A stretch of DNA of 18,759 nucleotides from DAIOGN01 sp036745245. Lineage in GTDB: Bacteria > Zixibacteria > MSB-5A5 > JAUVRN01. Below, one piece after another: positions 1-8,970 of the stretch (the stretch's first letter is position 1; the number at the start of each line of letters is the position of its first letter). The DNA is taken from NCBI GenBank assembly GCA_036745245.1, contig DAIOGN010000062.1, forward strand, positions 1 through 18,759. The letters are read 5' to 3'. The notes beneath the pieces were generated by a model, which saw nothing but the letters and a program-made list of their open reading frames with translations, was not told where the DNA came from and searched no databases. A program made the position numbers and the translations under genes.

Positions 1-996
1 GATGTCGCGGCCGCGGCCATCCTGTCCGCCTATCCGCCGGAGGAGGGGAAGGTCCCGGGAGGTTGGGTCGCATACCCTCGTGAGGATTGGCGCAAGAGCG
101 TCCTGGCCGCCCAGTTCGTCTCGGCGCCGGTGAACGGTATCGCTTCCACGGATCTTCGCATCCACACGGGCTCCGATGTGCGCTCCGGCGAGGAGTTGAT
201 CCGACTGCAACCGCGCGCGGCAGCAGAACAATCCATTTCAGAATTGCAGAGTCAACTCACCCTGGCTCGTGCACACCTCGATCGCGTGGAGAAACTGTAT
301 CAGGCCGGAGTCGTTTCTCAGGCTGAGGTTGACGCGGCCCGTTCTGAAGTCGATGGGTTGAAACCGCTCGTCGAACCCTCGACGCCTTCCGACGGCCTGT
401 CCGTTAGCTCACCCCTGACGGGTCGTGTGGCCGAGGTGTGGGTCCGGCCCGGCCAGTCGGTTCAGGCCGGCGACTCGCTCATGAGAATCGTCAGGACCTC
501 TCCCCTGTGGGTGGAAGTGGCCCTCGACCCCGCGGAGGCGGATGCCCTCCACGCGGGCCTGACGGAACTCCATTTGAGGCTCTCCGGCTCCGCGACAATG
601 GTTTCGTTCAAGTCGGATGAAGTACGACTGATTGCCCTGTCGCCGGCCGTGAACCCGGCGACCGGTACGGTGGCCGCGCTGCTTGAACTCAGGAACCCTG
701 GGGACCGGCTGCGCCTGGGTGCCGTGGTCGAGGCGGAGATAGCCACGACGCAAACTCGTGGCGGCGTGGTCGTTCCGGGCTCAGCGCTCGTAGATGACGG
801 CGGCACCACTGTGGTCTACGTTCAGGTGGACGGTGAATCGTTCGAACGCTGTGAAGTGGTGCGGCTTGCCGGTCACGGCGAGAGCGTTCTCGTCCTGGGC
901 CTTGTTCCGGGCCTGCGGTTGGTCACGCGGGGAGGCGCCACCATCCGTCGCGCCTCTTTGCTGTCCACAGGCGACGTAGAAGGACATGTGCACTAG
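1..996 (+). CDS. RND efflux periplasmic adaptor subunit (HlyD/MFP family), 5' end missing
   Basis: The frame is open from the first base and ends at a TAG, giving 331 visible residues; the start and the signal or lipid anchor lie outside the window. The layout is that of a membrane fusion protein. A first lipoyl half-motif (about residues 39-73, VSAPVNGIAS to LIRLQP) is followed by a short helical hairpin (about 75-118). A second lipoyl half (about 132-161, SPLTGRVAEVWVRPGQSVQAG) comes next, then a beta-barrel and a membrane-proximal domain. Such proteins bridge an inner-membrane RND pump and an outer-membrane channel. The pump gene begins 24 bases downstream on the same strand, so the two are very probably one operon. 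The short hairpin is compatible with heavy-metal-type adaptors. No metal-binding His or Met cluster is obvious, so the substrate is not decided. Family assignment is firm; the specific name is not. Confidence 0.9.
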   Translation, partial: DVAAAAILSAYPPEEGKVPGGWVAYPREDWRKSVLAAQFVSAPVNGIASTDLRIHTGSDVRSGEELIRLQPRAAAEQSISELQSQLTLARAHLDRVEKLYQAGVVSQAEVDAARSEVDGLKPLVEPSTPSDGLSVSSPLTGRVAEVWVRPGQSVQAGDSLMRIVRTSPLWVEVALDPAEADALHAGLTELHLRLSGSATMVSFKSDEVRLIALSPAVNPATGTVAALLELRNPGDRLRLGAVVEAEIATTQTRGGVVVPGSALVDDGGTTVVYVQVDGESFERCEVVRLAGHGESVLVLGLVPGLRLVTRGGATIRRASLLSTGDVEGHVH

Positions 997-1020
997 GGGC
1001 GTCCGGAAGGGAACTCGACT

Positions 1021-4000
1021 ATGCTGAATCACCTCATCGCGCTGTCACTCCGTCACCAAACGCTGGTCCTGCTGACGGCAGCGATCGTACTCGCCACAGG
1101 CTCCTTGTGGACGCTGGACATGCCGATCGATGTATTTCCCGATCTCACGGCTCCCACGGTGACCGTCATCACGGAGACTCAGGGCCTCGGCCCTGAGGAA
1201 GTTGAACTGCTGGTTACGTTTCCATTGGAGTCCGCGCTGAACGGTGCGCCCGGAGTGCGCAGGGTGCGCTCCGTCTCGGCCGACGGCATCTCCGTGATCT
1301 GGGTAGAGTTCGATTGGGCGGAGGATGTGTATCGCGCCCGTCAGGTTGTGACCGAGCGAATTCAGCCGGTGTCCCTGCCCGAACGCATTGAGCCCCCCCA
1401 ACTCGGACCGATCAGTTCGATCATGGGCGAGATCACGTTTGTCGCTCTCACCTCTGACTCCGCAAGCGTGACGCCGATGGAACTGCGCCGCCTTGCAGAA
1501 ACAGTGATCCGGCGCAGCCTGCTGGCCATCCCCGGGATTTCACAGGCCACACCCCTGGGCGGGGAGGTTCGCGAGTTCCAGGTGGAGCTCGACCCCGCGA
1601 GAATGATACAGCACGGGGCCCAGGTGGAGGAGATCGCGGAGGCATTGTCGAAGGCATCGCAGAGCCCGGCCGCCGGATTTCATGTGGATCAGGGAGAGGA
1701 ATACCTCGTGCGCGGCATGGGGCGCGCCCGGAACAGCACCGACCTCGCTTTATCACCGGTGCGAGTTCACGAAGGTGTGCCTCTACGTGTGGGAGATCTG
1801 GCCACGGTTCAGGATGGCCCCGAACCGAAGCGCGGCACGGCCTCCTACAACGCGCGACCGGCGGTGATCCTCAGCGTGCAGAAGCAGCCCAGCGCAAATA
1901 CGTTGGATCTCACACGGGACATCGATCGGGTACTCCATGACCTGGAGAGCTCACTTCCCCCGGGCGTGCAGATCGAGAAGGAAAACTTCCGGCAGGCCGA
2001 CTTTATCCGCGTGGCCATTCATAACGTGATCGTAGCGATGCGGGATGGAGCTGTTCTCGTGATTGCGATCCTCCTTCTGTTTCTTGGAAACGTGCGCACG
2101 ACGCTGATTTCGGCGATCTCCCTGCCGCTCTCTCTCGTCACAGGGATTCTGATGATCTCCTGGTTCGGCCTGTCGATCAACACGATGACTCTCGGCGGGC
2201 TGACCATTGCCATCGGCGCCCTGGTGGACGACGCCATCATAGATGTCGAGAACGTGTTCCGAAGGCTGCGCGAGAACCGGACCCTGCCTCCCGACGCCCG
2301 CCGTCCCTCCCTGGAGGTGGTGTTCAGTGCCTCCTCCGAAGTGCGTAAGGCCATCTTCTTCGCCACGCTCATCATCGGAGTCGTCTTCGTACCGCTCTTC
2401 TTTCTTCCGGGAATGGAGGGGAGGCTTCTCCGGCCGCTCGGTTTGGCATACATCCTGGCGCTGGCGGCGTCGCTTTTGGTCTCACTGACCGTGACACCGG
2501 TTCTCTGCCTGTATCTTTTGCCCAACTCGAAAGGTCTGGGTAAAGAGGAGCCTGCTCTGATGCGGCTTCTGAAGAGAGCCTACCGTTCGTCGCTCGAACT
2601 CGCGTTGCGGAACCGGGCGTGGGTCATCGGGGGCGCGGCGGTGGCGTTCTTGGCCACGCTCTCGCTTGTGCCCTGGTTCGGACGTGGATTCCTCCCTCCC
2701 TTCAACGAGGGGTCACTGACGGTGGCCATGGTGAGCGTTCCCGGCATCCCGCTGAGCGAGAGCGATGCCATTGGACGCCAGGTGGAGGAGGCGCTGCTGG
2801 CGTTCCCGGAAGTCGTTTCCACCAGCCGACGCACGGGACGAGCCGAAAAGGACGAGCATGTTCAGGGCGTGAACGCATCCGAAATGGAAGTCGTGCTGCG
2901 ACCGGGTCGACCCAAACCGGAACTGCTGACAGCTATGCGCAAGGCGGTGAGCACCATTCCCGGCGTCAACGTGAGCTTTGGCCAGCCCATCAGCCATCGG
3001 ATCGACCACATGATCTCCGGAAGCAAGTCCAACCTCGCCGTGAAGATCTTCGGCCCCGAACTGTCTGTACTGCGGAGCATCGCTTCACGTTGCGAACAGG
3101 TGCTGCGTGACGTCCCGGGAATCGTCGATCTGAGCAACACCGAACAGTCGGGTGTCCCACAGCTGCTGATCGAGTTTGATCGCGCTGCCATGGCCCGGCA
3201 CGCCCTGAGCGCCCAAACGCTGTCGCGCACGGTCGAAGCGATGTTTCAGGGCACGGAAGTGGGGGAAATCGTAGAGAACGGTGTAGCGTCGCGCATCGTC
3301 GTTCGCCTGCCTGCACGACTGCGAGAGGAGCGTGACGCCTTGAGCGATCTCCCCGTGGTCACGCCGGCGGGCGAGACGATTCGCCTCGCCGACGTCGCCA
3401 GGATCCGGTTCGATCTGGGACCGGGCCTGGTACGTCGGGAAAGCGTCCAGCGGGTCGCTATGCTCACGGCTAACATTGCGGGCACAGATCTTGCCGGAAC
3501 CGTCGAGGAGGCGCGCCGGCGAATTCATGAAGCCGTAAACCTTCCCACGGGCTACCGAATTGTCTTTGGCGGACAGTTCGAAGAGGCGCTGAAGAGCGTG
3601 CAACATCTGGTGGTGCTGGGAGTCCTGATCCTGGTGGCTGTCTATGCGCTCCTGTACCGCGCCTTCGGCAATCACCGCCACACGCTGATCGTGCTTGTGA
3701 ATCTGCCGCTGGCGCTCATCGGCGGCCTGCTCGCCGTGGCGCTGGGTCCGCAGACCCTGAACATCGCGACCCTGGTAGGCTTCATCACGCTCTTCGGGGT
3801 GGCCACACGAAATGGAGTGCTTTTGGTCTCCCACTATCAGAATCTGATGCGTGACGAGGGTGTGTCACTGGCCGATGCCGTGCGGACAGGTTCGCTGCAG
3901 CGCCTTGGCCCGATTCTGATGACCGCCTTGTGCGCGGGTCTGGCGCTCATTCCTCTCGTACTTGCCGGGCAGGAGCCCGGGAACGAGATCCAGAGCCCCA

Positions 4001-4125
4001 TGGGTCAGGTGATACTCGGTGGGCTTCTGACGTCCACCTTTCTGAACATGATCCTGGTGCCCGTGCTCTTCGTCCTGTGGGGCGGGAGCGCATCACGAAA
4101 GGCTGAAGGGGAGTCCGTGGCGTAG
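1021..4125 (+). CDS. Efflux RND transporter permease, CusA/CzcA (heavy-metal efflux) family
   Basis: This is a complete 1034-residue proton-driven inner-membrane pump of normal family length. A first membrane helix (about 12-30) precedes PIDVFPDLTAPTVTVITE, typical of the heavy-metal RND branch. A helix group begins near residue 344, a second periplasmic porter half covers about 560-860, and the last helices end near 1020. In the helix-4 signature (LVDDAIIDVEN, residues 401-411) D403 and E410 match the proton-relay Asp and Glu of CusA and CzcA. The earlier Asp present in CzcA is Ala397 here, as in CusA. The ATG is preceded by GGAAGGGA at a normal distance. The upstream adaptor gene supports a tripartite exporter, but no outer-membrane factor gene follows. 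I could not place the CusA methionine triad by eye, so Cu/Ag specificity is not claimed; other divalent cations remain possible. Confidence 0.93.
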   Translation: MLNHLIALSLRHQTLVLLTAAIVLATGSLWTLDMPIDVFPDLTAPTVTVITETQGLGPEEVELLVTFPLESALNGAPGVRRVRSVSADGISVIWVEFDWAEDVYRARQVVTERIQPVSLPERIEPPQLGPISSIMGEITFVALTSDSASVTPMELRRLAETVIRRSLLAIPGISQATPLGGEVREFQVELDPARMIQHGAQVEEIAEALSKASQSPAAGFHVDQGEEYLVRGMGRARNSTDLALSPVRVHEGVPLRVGDLATVQDGPEPKRGTASYNARPAVILSVQKQPSANTLDLTRDIDRVLHDLESSLPPGVQIEKENFRQADFIRVAIHNVIVAMRDGAVLVIAILLLFLGNVRTTLISAISLPLSLVTGILMISWFGLSINTMTLGGLTIAIGALVDDAIIDVENVFRRLRENRTLPPDARRPSLEVVFSASSEVRKAIFFATLIIGVVFVPLFFLPGMEGRLLRPLGLAYILALAASLLVSLTVTPVLCLYLLPNSKGLGKEEPALMRLLKRAYRSSLELALRNRAWVIGGAAVAFLATLSLVPWFGRGFLPPFNEGSLTVAMVSVPGIPLSESDAIGRQVEEALLAFPEVVSTSRRTGRAEKDEHVQGVNASEMEVVLRPGRPKPELLTAMRKAVSTIPGVNVSFGQPISHRIDHMISGSKSNLAVKIFGPELSVLRSIASRCEQVLRDVPGIVDLSNTEQSGVPQLLIEFDRAAMARHALSAQTLSRTVEAMFQGTEVGEIVENGVASRIVVRLPARLREERDALSDLPVVTPAGETIRLADVARIRFDLGPGLVRRESVQRVAMLTANIAGTDLAGTVEEARRRIHEAVNLPTGYRIVFGGQFEEALKSVQHLVVLGVLILVAVYALLYRAFGNHRHTLIVLVNLPLALIGGLLAVALGPQTLNIATLVGFITLFGVATRNGVLLVSHYQNLMRDEGVSLADAVRTGSLQRLGPILMTALCAGLALIPLVLAGQEPGNEIQSPMGQVILGGLLTSTFLNMILVPVLFVLWGGSASRKAEGESVA

Positions 4126-4202
4126 CCCGGCATGAGAGCCGTTTGCGCGCGGTCGCTGAGTGTGACCCTGGTGGTGGGAGTGCTCTCGTACCGTCGCAGA
4201 AT

Positions 4203-4219
4203 ACGGGTCCTGTGCCCGT
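4203..4219. terminator. Small hairpin between convergent genes, weak terminator candidate
   Basis: A 5-bp stem (ACGGG/CCCGT) with a 7-base loop is followed on the plus strand by only TTT. It sits in the 108-base gap between the convergent pump and GNAT genes, where a terminator is expected. The stem is short and the T-run poor, so this is tentative. Confidence 0.25.
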
Positions 4220-4233
4220 TTGAACTGCTGTCG

Positions 4234-4719
4234 TTATGAAGTGGCCGCCAGAGCCGTAATGGCGTCCTGGTCCAGCCGGCACAACTGCCACTCCGTCATG
4301 ACGACGGCGCCAAGACGCTTGTAGAAGTCGATGGACGGCTGGTTCCAGTCGAGCACCATCCAGTCCATGCGGCCGCAGTCCTGTGCCACGGCTTCCCGTG
4401 CCAGGTCCACCAGCAGCGCCTTGCCGTACCCGTGGCCGCGATACTCGGGATACACGAAGAGATCTTCGAGATACAACGTAGGGCGCGCTTCGAACGTGCT
4501 GAACTGGTAGAAATACAGCGCGAAACCGACGGGTGTGTCACCTTCGAAGGCCAGGAGCACGTCGAACCGAGGGTGGTCGCCCCAGCCATGGCGACGGATG
4601 CGTTCCTCGCCGGCCGCATCCCGGTCCTTCAGTTTTTCGTATTCCGCGAGGGCCTGGATGAACTGCAGCACCAGATCGGCGTCGGCCTTTAGCGCCTTGC
4701 GGATGGTGAGCTTCGCCAC
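4234..4719 (-). CDS. GNAT family N-acetyltransferase, spermidine/spermine (SSAT)-like
   Basis: A 161-residue single-domain GNAT transfers acetyl from acetyl-CoA to an amine in the cytoplasm. The acetyl-CoA pyrophosphate loop is R94-G-H-G-Y-G99, directly after the strand LYLEDLFVYPEYR. The block FYQFSTFEARPTLYLEDLFV is characteristic of the diamine/SSAT-like subgroup. FYKRLGA places Tyr133 where GNATs carry the catalytic tyrosine, and GRMDWMVLDWN matches the subgroup's late strand. The start is GTG. An AGGG overlapping the upstream gene's stop is the likely ribosome binding site, and only 5 bases separate it from the Eis-like gene, so translational coupling is likely. A polyamine or small diamine substrate is inferred from subfamily resemblance, not from residues that prove it. 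Confidence 0.9.
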   Translation of the reverse strand: MAKLTIRKALKADADLVLQFIQALAEYEKLKDRDAAGEERIRRHGWGDHPRFDVLLAFEGDTPVGFALYFYQFSTFEARPTLYLEDLFVYPEYRGHGYGKALLVDLAREAVAQDCGRMDWMVLDWNQPSIDFYKRLGAVVMTEWQLCRLDQDAITALAATS

Positions 4720-4724
4720 GTGCC

Positions 4725-5930
4725 CTAGAACCAGTCGTCGAGGTAGGCCGGAGTGCGGGGGAAAGCGCGAGCCAGTACACCCGCCTGGTCAGCCGTTGCT
4801 GCCAGCTGACCTGCGTCCATGAGTTCGGCCACAGACCGGTAGCCGATGTAAAGCTGCGCCAGCACCTGAGGTGTCATCGTGATCGCATGAGCGCCGGGGG
4901 CTGCGACTCGAATGACGGAAAGTTTTCCCGAAGTCCATTTGAGCTGCCACGCACCGTCGTTCCAGGGAGCGCCGGCGTCGGGAGTCATGTGGATGTCCAC
5001 GTTCTCTGAGAGAGCGGCGTCGAAGGGCAGTGCCTCCAGGGCCGGCTTCAAGTCCACCAACTTGGTCATCATCTTCGGCTCGATCTTCGAGTCGAACTTG
5101 AATTCGTTGAAACAGTGCGACCAGTCAACGTCGGGAGGGAGAAAGAGCTGGATCTGTTTGACCTGGTCGCGCAACGACCCCAGGTGATTGAACACCGCGC
5201 GTTGGGCTTCCCCATCGGTCCACACCGCCTGCAGCACTCGGTACAGTTCGGGATCCGCGCCGGTGGGCGCGTCGTTGATACGCCCCACCACGAAGCCGCG
5301 AGGTTCGCCACCCTTCTCCAGAATCCACGTCTGGTTGGCACCCGCAAGGCTTTCGAACATCCGCCGCTTCCAGTAGTCCCGGCTTCGGCACACGGGGCCA
5401 TTGTAGCGCTCGGTAGCCGCCATGTGCACCTCTTCGAACGTCTGCCATTCGTCGAGCGTGGCGTGCCGCATCCGGTACCCCGGCAGCTTCACCTGCTTCA
5501 CTTTCTCGGGCTCGAACTTGAGGCGCAGAGTATCGAACGTATTCTCCCAGCCGAGATCGCGATAGAATGACCACTTGAACGGCGCCAACACACACACGAA
5601 CCGCCGATCCTCGCGCATCCGCTCCTGGAAGACCCCGAGCACGTGCCGCACGATCCCCCGGTTGCGATACTCGGGCCACGTCGCCACCGCGGCCAGGCCC
5701 GCCATGCGCACGAATTGCCCTCGCACCCGCATGTCGTACGGCCAGTACCACATGCCGCACGCCAGGCGCTGGCCGTCCCACGCGCCCAGCGAACAGGCGA
5801 ACTCCTCTTCGTGGATGAAGTACCGGTCGCGCGAGGCCGCCGGCATGTTGAAGCAGAACTGGCAGAGATCGAGATACTGCTCGCGGGTCTTCTTGTCGAA
5901 GGGCTGAATGCGAAGGTCGTTGAGATTCAT
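4725..5930 (-). CDS. Eis-like GNAT acetyltransferase with SCP2-like C-terminal domain
   Basis: A 401-residue protein with the Eis three-part plan: an N-terminal GNAT domain, a second GNAT-like domain and a C-terminal sterol-carrier-like domain. The acetyl-CoA loop is in the segment LAAVATWPEYRNRGIVRHVL (R89-N-R-G). FYRDLGW puts Tyr123 at the position of the general-acid tyrosine of mycobacterial Eis (Tyr126). The protein ends in DDWF, so Phe401 supplies a free C-terminal carboxylate, the proposed general base in Eis (Phe402). Eis enzymes acetylate aminoglycosides and other polyamine-like substrates; the native substrate here is unknown. The frame is open much further upstream, but that part overlaps ppdK antisense to no family and lacks this homology. 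ATG at 5930 gives the family length. There is no clear Shine-Dalgarno, and TTGCGG-N16-TATTGA lies so close that transcripts could be leaderless. Confidence 0.87.
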   Translation of the reverse strand: MNLNDLRIQPFDKKTREQYLDLCQFCFNMPAASRDRYFIHEEEFACSLGAWDGQRLACGMWYWPYDMRVRGQFVRMAGLAAVATWPEYRNRGIVRHVLGVFQERMREDRRFVCVLAPFKWSFYRDLGWENTFDTLRLKFEPEKVKQVKLPGYRMRHATLDEWQTFEEVHMAATERYNGPVCRSRDYWKRRMFESLAGANQTWILEKGGEPRGFVVGRINDAPTGADPELYRVLQAVWTDGEAQRAVFNHLGSLRDQVKQIQLFLPPDVDWSHCFNEFKFDSKIEPKMMTKLVDLKPALEALPFDAALSENVDIHMTPDAGAPWNDGAWQLKWTSGKLSVIRVAAPGAHAITMTPQVLAQLYIGYRSVAELMDAGQLAATADQAGVLARAFPRTPAYLDDWF

Positions 5931-5960
5931 GGCGTCAATACGCAGAGCACCGGGACCCGC

Positions 5961-5989
5961 AAGAGAAGGGCGGAGAGTAACCTCCGCCC
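5961..5989 (-). terminator. Intrinsic terminator candidate after ppdK
   Basis: A perfect 8-bp GC-rich stem (GGGCGGAG/CTCCGCCC) with a 6-base loop lies 28 bases after the ppdK stop. In the minus-strand transcript it is followed by TTCTCTT, a moderate U-tract. It separates ppdK from the acetyltransferase pair, which would then need its own promoter. Confidence 0.6.
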
Positions 5990-6016
5990 GGGTGGATCCG
6001 AAGGTCCTGCAAATCG

Positions 6017-8857
6017 TTACTTTGTGCGGTCCGAATCCCTCTGGCCCAGCACCGCCTGCGCGGCCGCAAGGCGAGCCACCGGCACGCGGTACGGGGAGCA
6101 ACTCACGTAGTCGAGTCCCACTTCGTGGAAGAACTCGATCGATTTGGGATCGCCGCCGTGTTCGCCGCACACACCGATCTTGAGCTTGGGCTTTTCCTTG
6201 CGCCCCTTCTCCACGGCCATGCGCACCAATTGGCCCACTCCGTCGCGATCCATGGAGACAAAGGGATCCTCCTTGTAGATCCCCAGCTCGATGTAGCGCG
6301 GCAGGAATTTGCCCGCGTCGTCGCGTGAGATGCCGCAGGCCATCTGGGTGAGGTCGTTGGTGCCGAAGCTGAAGAACTCCGCCTCGCGCGCGATCTCGTC
6401 GGCAGTAAGACAGGCGCGAGGCACCTCGATCATCGTGCCGATGAGATAGTGCACGTCGACCTTGCGCTTGCGGATCGCCTCGTCGGCGATGGACTTGCAA
6501 ATGTCCCGCTGGTTCAGGAATTCCTTCACGTGCCCCACGAGCGGAATCATGATCTCGGGGAACACGCACGGCTTCGTTTCATTCTTCTGCACGTCGGTGG
6601 CGGCCGCGATGATGGCTTTCACCTGCATCTGCGTGATCTCGGGCAGGGTGATGCCCAGACGGCAGCCGCGGTGGCCCAGCATAGGGTTGAATTCGGCCAG
6701 CTCATGGATGCGCGCGAGGAGCTTTTCCTTCTCCTCGATGATCTCCGGATCCCCGGACTTGGCCTTGAGCGACGCGATCTCGGCCTGGAGATCGTGCCGC
6801 TTGGGCAGAAACTCGTGCAGCGGCGGGTCGATCGTGCGAATGGTGACCGGCTTGCCTTTCATGGCTTCGAAGATGCCGCGGAAGTCGTCGCGCTGAAACT
6901 TGAACAGCTTCTGGAGTGCGCTCTCACGGTCGATAATGTTGTCGGCCATGATGAGAGCCTGCACCAGAGGCAGACGATCCTTGGCGAAGAACATGTGCTC
7001 GGTGCGACAGAGCCCGATGCCCTGCGCGCCGTACTTCACGGCCAGGGCCGCATCGCCCGGCGTGTCGGCGTTGGTGCGCACGTCGAGTTTGCGGAACTCG
7101 TCGGCCCAGCGCATGAATTCCTCAAACTCGGGCGACAGCGCGGGGGGAATGGTGGCCACCGTGCCCAGGATCACGTCTCCGGTGAAGCCGTCGAGCGAAA
7201 TGATGTCGCGCTCCTTCACGATGGTGACGCCCACCTTGAACTGCTTGCGCTCGTAGTTCACCTTCACTTCTTCAGCGCCCACCACGCAGCATTTGCCCAT
7301 GCCGCGAGCCACCACTGCGGCGTGCGACGTCATGCCGCCGCGCGCGGTGAGGATCCCCTGGGCGGCTTCCATGCCGTGAATGTCGTCGGGGTTGGTTTCC
7401 TCGCGCACGAGCACCACTTTTTCGCCTGCCTGCGCCAGCATCACGGCGTCATCGGCGGTGAACACCACGCGTCCCGAGGCGGCGCCCGGGCTGGCGGGCA
7501 GACCCCGGGTGATTACGTTCGTCTTGGAGGCAGGATCGATGCGGTCGTGGAGCAACTGGTCGAGCTGCGCCGGTTCGATGCGTGAGATCGCCTCTTCCTT
7601 GCTGATGAGCTTTTCCTTCACCATGTCCACGGCGAACTTCACGGCGGCCTGCGCCGTGCGCTTGCCGTTGCGCGTTTGCAGCATGAACAGCTGGCCGTCC
7701 TGGATGGTGAATTCGAAGTCCTGCACGTCGCGGCGCGCCTTTTCCAGGCGGCCGGTGATCTCCACCAGCTCCTTGTACGCGTTGGGCAGGTCCTTCTTGA
7801 GGTGCGATATCGGCTTGGGCGTGCGCACGCCCGCCACCACGTCTTCGCCCTGCGCGTTGATGAGGTACTCGCCGTAAAATTCCTTGGCTCCCGTGGCGGG
7901 ATTGCGCGTGAACCCCACTCCGGTGCCCGACTTGTTCCCCATATTCCCGAACACCATGGCCTGCACGTTGACAGCCGTGCCCAGGTCGGACGCGATGTTA
8001 TTCATGCGCCGGTAGGTGATGGCACGCGGATTGTTCCACGACTTGAACACGGCGTCGCGGGCCATGGCCAGCTGCTTCCACACGTCGGTGGGGAACCCTT
8101 CGTCGTAGTGCTTCTTCACCAGGAGCTTGAATTCCTTGACGATCTCCTTGAGATCGGCCGGTGAGAGCCCTGTGTCCTGTGCCACGCGTGACTTGACCTT
8201 GCGCTTGGACAGGCGCGATTCGAATTCTTCGCGTTCGATCCCCAGCACCACGCTGCTGAACATCTGGATGAACCGGCGATAACTGTCCCACACGAACCGC
8301 TCGTTGTCGGTCTTTTCGATCAACCCCTTCGCCGTTTCGTCGTTCAAGCCGAGGTTGAGAATGGTGTCCATCATGCCGGGCATGGAAAACTTGGCGCCGG
8401 ACCGCACCGACAGGAGCAGCGGGCTCTTGGGATCCCCGAACTTCGACCCCATGATGTCTTCGATGTGCTTGATTGCCTTCTTCATGTCCACATCGAGGTT
8501 CTTCGGGGCCTTCATGTTGTTATCGTAGAAGAGCGCGCAGACGTCGGTGGTGATGGTGAATCCCGGCGGCACGGGAGTGCCCGAATTGGTCATTTCGGCC
8601 AGCCCGGCACCCTTGCCTCCGAGCAGATCTTTCATGTCCCCGGTGCCCTCGGCCTTCCCGCCTCCGAAAAGGTAGATGAGCTTATCAGGCATTGCCAGTT
8701 TGGGACGGCGTGGTTCCAGCTCAACTGCCCTTACGGCAGTGGCGGTCGATTTGGCGGAAGTTCCTGTGCCTGCACCCTTGGACCCGGTCGCCCTGGGCAG
8801 CACCGTAGTCCGCGACAGCTTTTTTGGTGTGCCTGATTTGGGGGTTTTAGTTGCCAT
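6017..8857 (-). CDS. ppdK: Pyruvate, phosphate dikinase
   Basis: A 946-residue cytoplasmic enzyme that reversibly converts pyruvate, ATP and phosphate to PEP, AMP and pyrophosphate. The nucleotide-binding domain begins near residue 60 (IYLFGGGKAEGTGDMKDLLG). The swivelling phosphohistidine domain carries GGMTSHAAV with catalytic His512; Thr510 corresponds to the threonine regulated in some PPDKs. The PEP/pyruvate barrel ends with GVCGEHGGDP (Cys897 as the acid residue) and VSCSPYRVPVARLAAAQAVL. Bacterial PPDKs usually begin almost at the YLFGGGKAEG block, so about 55 extra residues, rich in Lys, Thr, Ala and Ser, precede it. ATG at 8857 is chosen because AAGGTAGG lies at good spacing, whereas the internal ATG at residue 56 has no such site. 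Intrinsic terminators lie before and after, so it is probably transcribed alone. Confidence 0.97.
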   Translation of the reverse strand: MATKTPKSGTPKKLSRTTVLPRATGSKGAGTGTSAKSTATAVRAVELEPRRPKLAMPDKLIYLFGGGKAEGTGDMKDLLGGKGAGLAEMTNSGTPVPPGFTITTDVCALFYDNNMKAPKNLDVDMKKAIKHIEDIMGSKFGDPKSPLLLSVRSGAKFSMPGMMDTILNLGLNDETAKGLIEKTDNERFVWDSYRRFIQMFSSVVLGIEREEFESRLSKRKVKSRVAQDTGLSPADLKEIVKEFKLLVKKHYDEGFPTDVWKQLAMARDAVFKSWNNPRAITYRRMNNIASDLGTAVNVQAMVFGNMGNKSGTGVGFTRNPATGAKEFYGEYLINAQGEDVVAGVRTPKPISHLKKDLPNAYKELVEITGRLEKARRDVQDFEFTIQDGQLFMLQTRNGKRTAQAAVKFAVDMVKEKLISKEEAISRIEPAQLDQLLHDRIDPASKTNVITRGLPASPGAASGRVVFTADDAVMLAQAGEKVVLVREETNPDDIHGMEAAQGILTARGGMTSHAAVVARGMGKCCVVGAEEVKVNYERKQFKVGVTIVKERDIISLDGFTGDVILGTVATIPPALSPEFEEFMRWADEFRKLDVRTNADTPGDAALAVKYGAQGIGLCRTEHMFFAKDRLPLVQALIMADNIIDRESALQKLFKFQRDDFRGIFEAMKGKPVTIRTIDPPLHEFLPKRHDLQAEIASLKAKSGDPEIIEEKEKLLARIHELAEFNPMLGHRGCRLGITLPEITQMQVKAIIAAATDVQKNETKPCVFPEIMIPLVGHVKEFLNQRDICKSIADEAIRKRKVDVHYLIGTMIEVPRACLTADEIAREAEFFSFGTNDLTQMACGISRDDAGKFLPRYIELGIYKEDPFVSMDRDGVGQLVRMAVEKGRKEKPKLKIGVCGEHGGDPKSIEFFHEVGLDYVSCSPYRVPVARLAAAQAVLGQRDSDRTK

Positions 8858-8905
8858 CTGTATGCCTACCTTCGCTCAGAGAGCCCGTAACTCGTTGCTA
8901 CATAA

Positions 8906-8941
8906 TCAAAAAGAAAAAGCCGCCCTCAGAATAAGGGCGGC
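8906..8941 (-). terminator. Rho-independent terminator of the 98-residue gene
   Basis: A perfect 8-bp stem (GCCGCCCT/AGGGCGGC, 8919-8926 and 8934-8941) with a 7-base loop is followed in the minus-strand transcript by TTTTTCTTTTTGA. This is a textbook intrinsic terminator. It lies 29 bases after the stop of the small gene and 48 bases before the ppdK start. It could also act as an attenuator for ppdK if no promoter lies between. Confidence 0.88.
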
Positions 8942-8970
8942 TATTCCCGCACGCAATACAAATCGGCTAG

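Noticed and set aside
3085..3834. 249-codon minus-strand frame inside the RND pump gene
   Set aside because: It is a shadow of the conserved pump sequence with no ribosome binding site or domain.
1021..4125. Naming the pump cusA or czcA
   Set aside because: The subfamily is clear, but the metal-specific residues could not be placed by eye, so a gene symbol would overstate the evidence.
5931..6569. Upstream extension of the Eis-like frame to 614 residues
   Set aside because: The extra part overlaps ppdK in another frame and the known family length and motifs begin at the ATG at 5930.
6449..7585. 378-codon plus-strand frame, His-rich, opposite ppdK
   Set aside because: It is fully antisense to well-conserved PPDK sequence; the His and Val richness reflects GC-rich codon shadowing and it matches no family.
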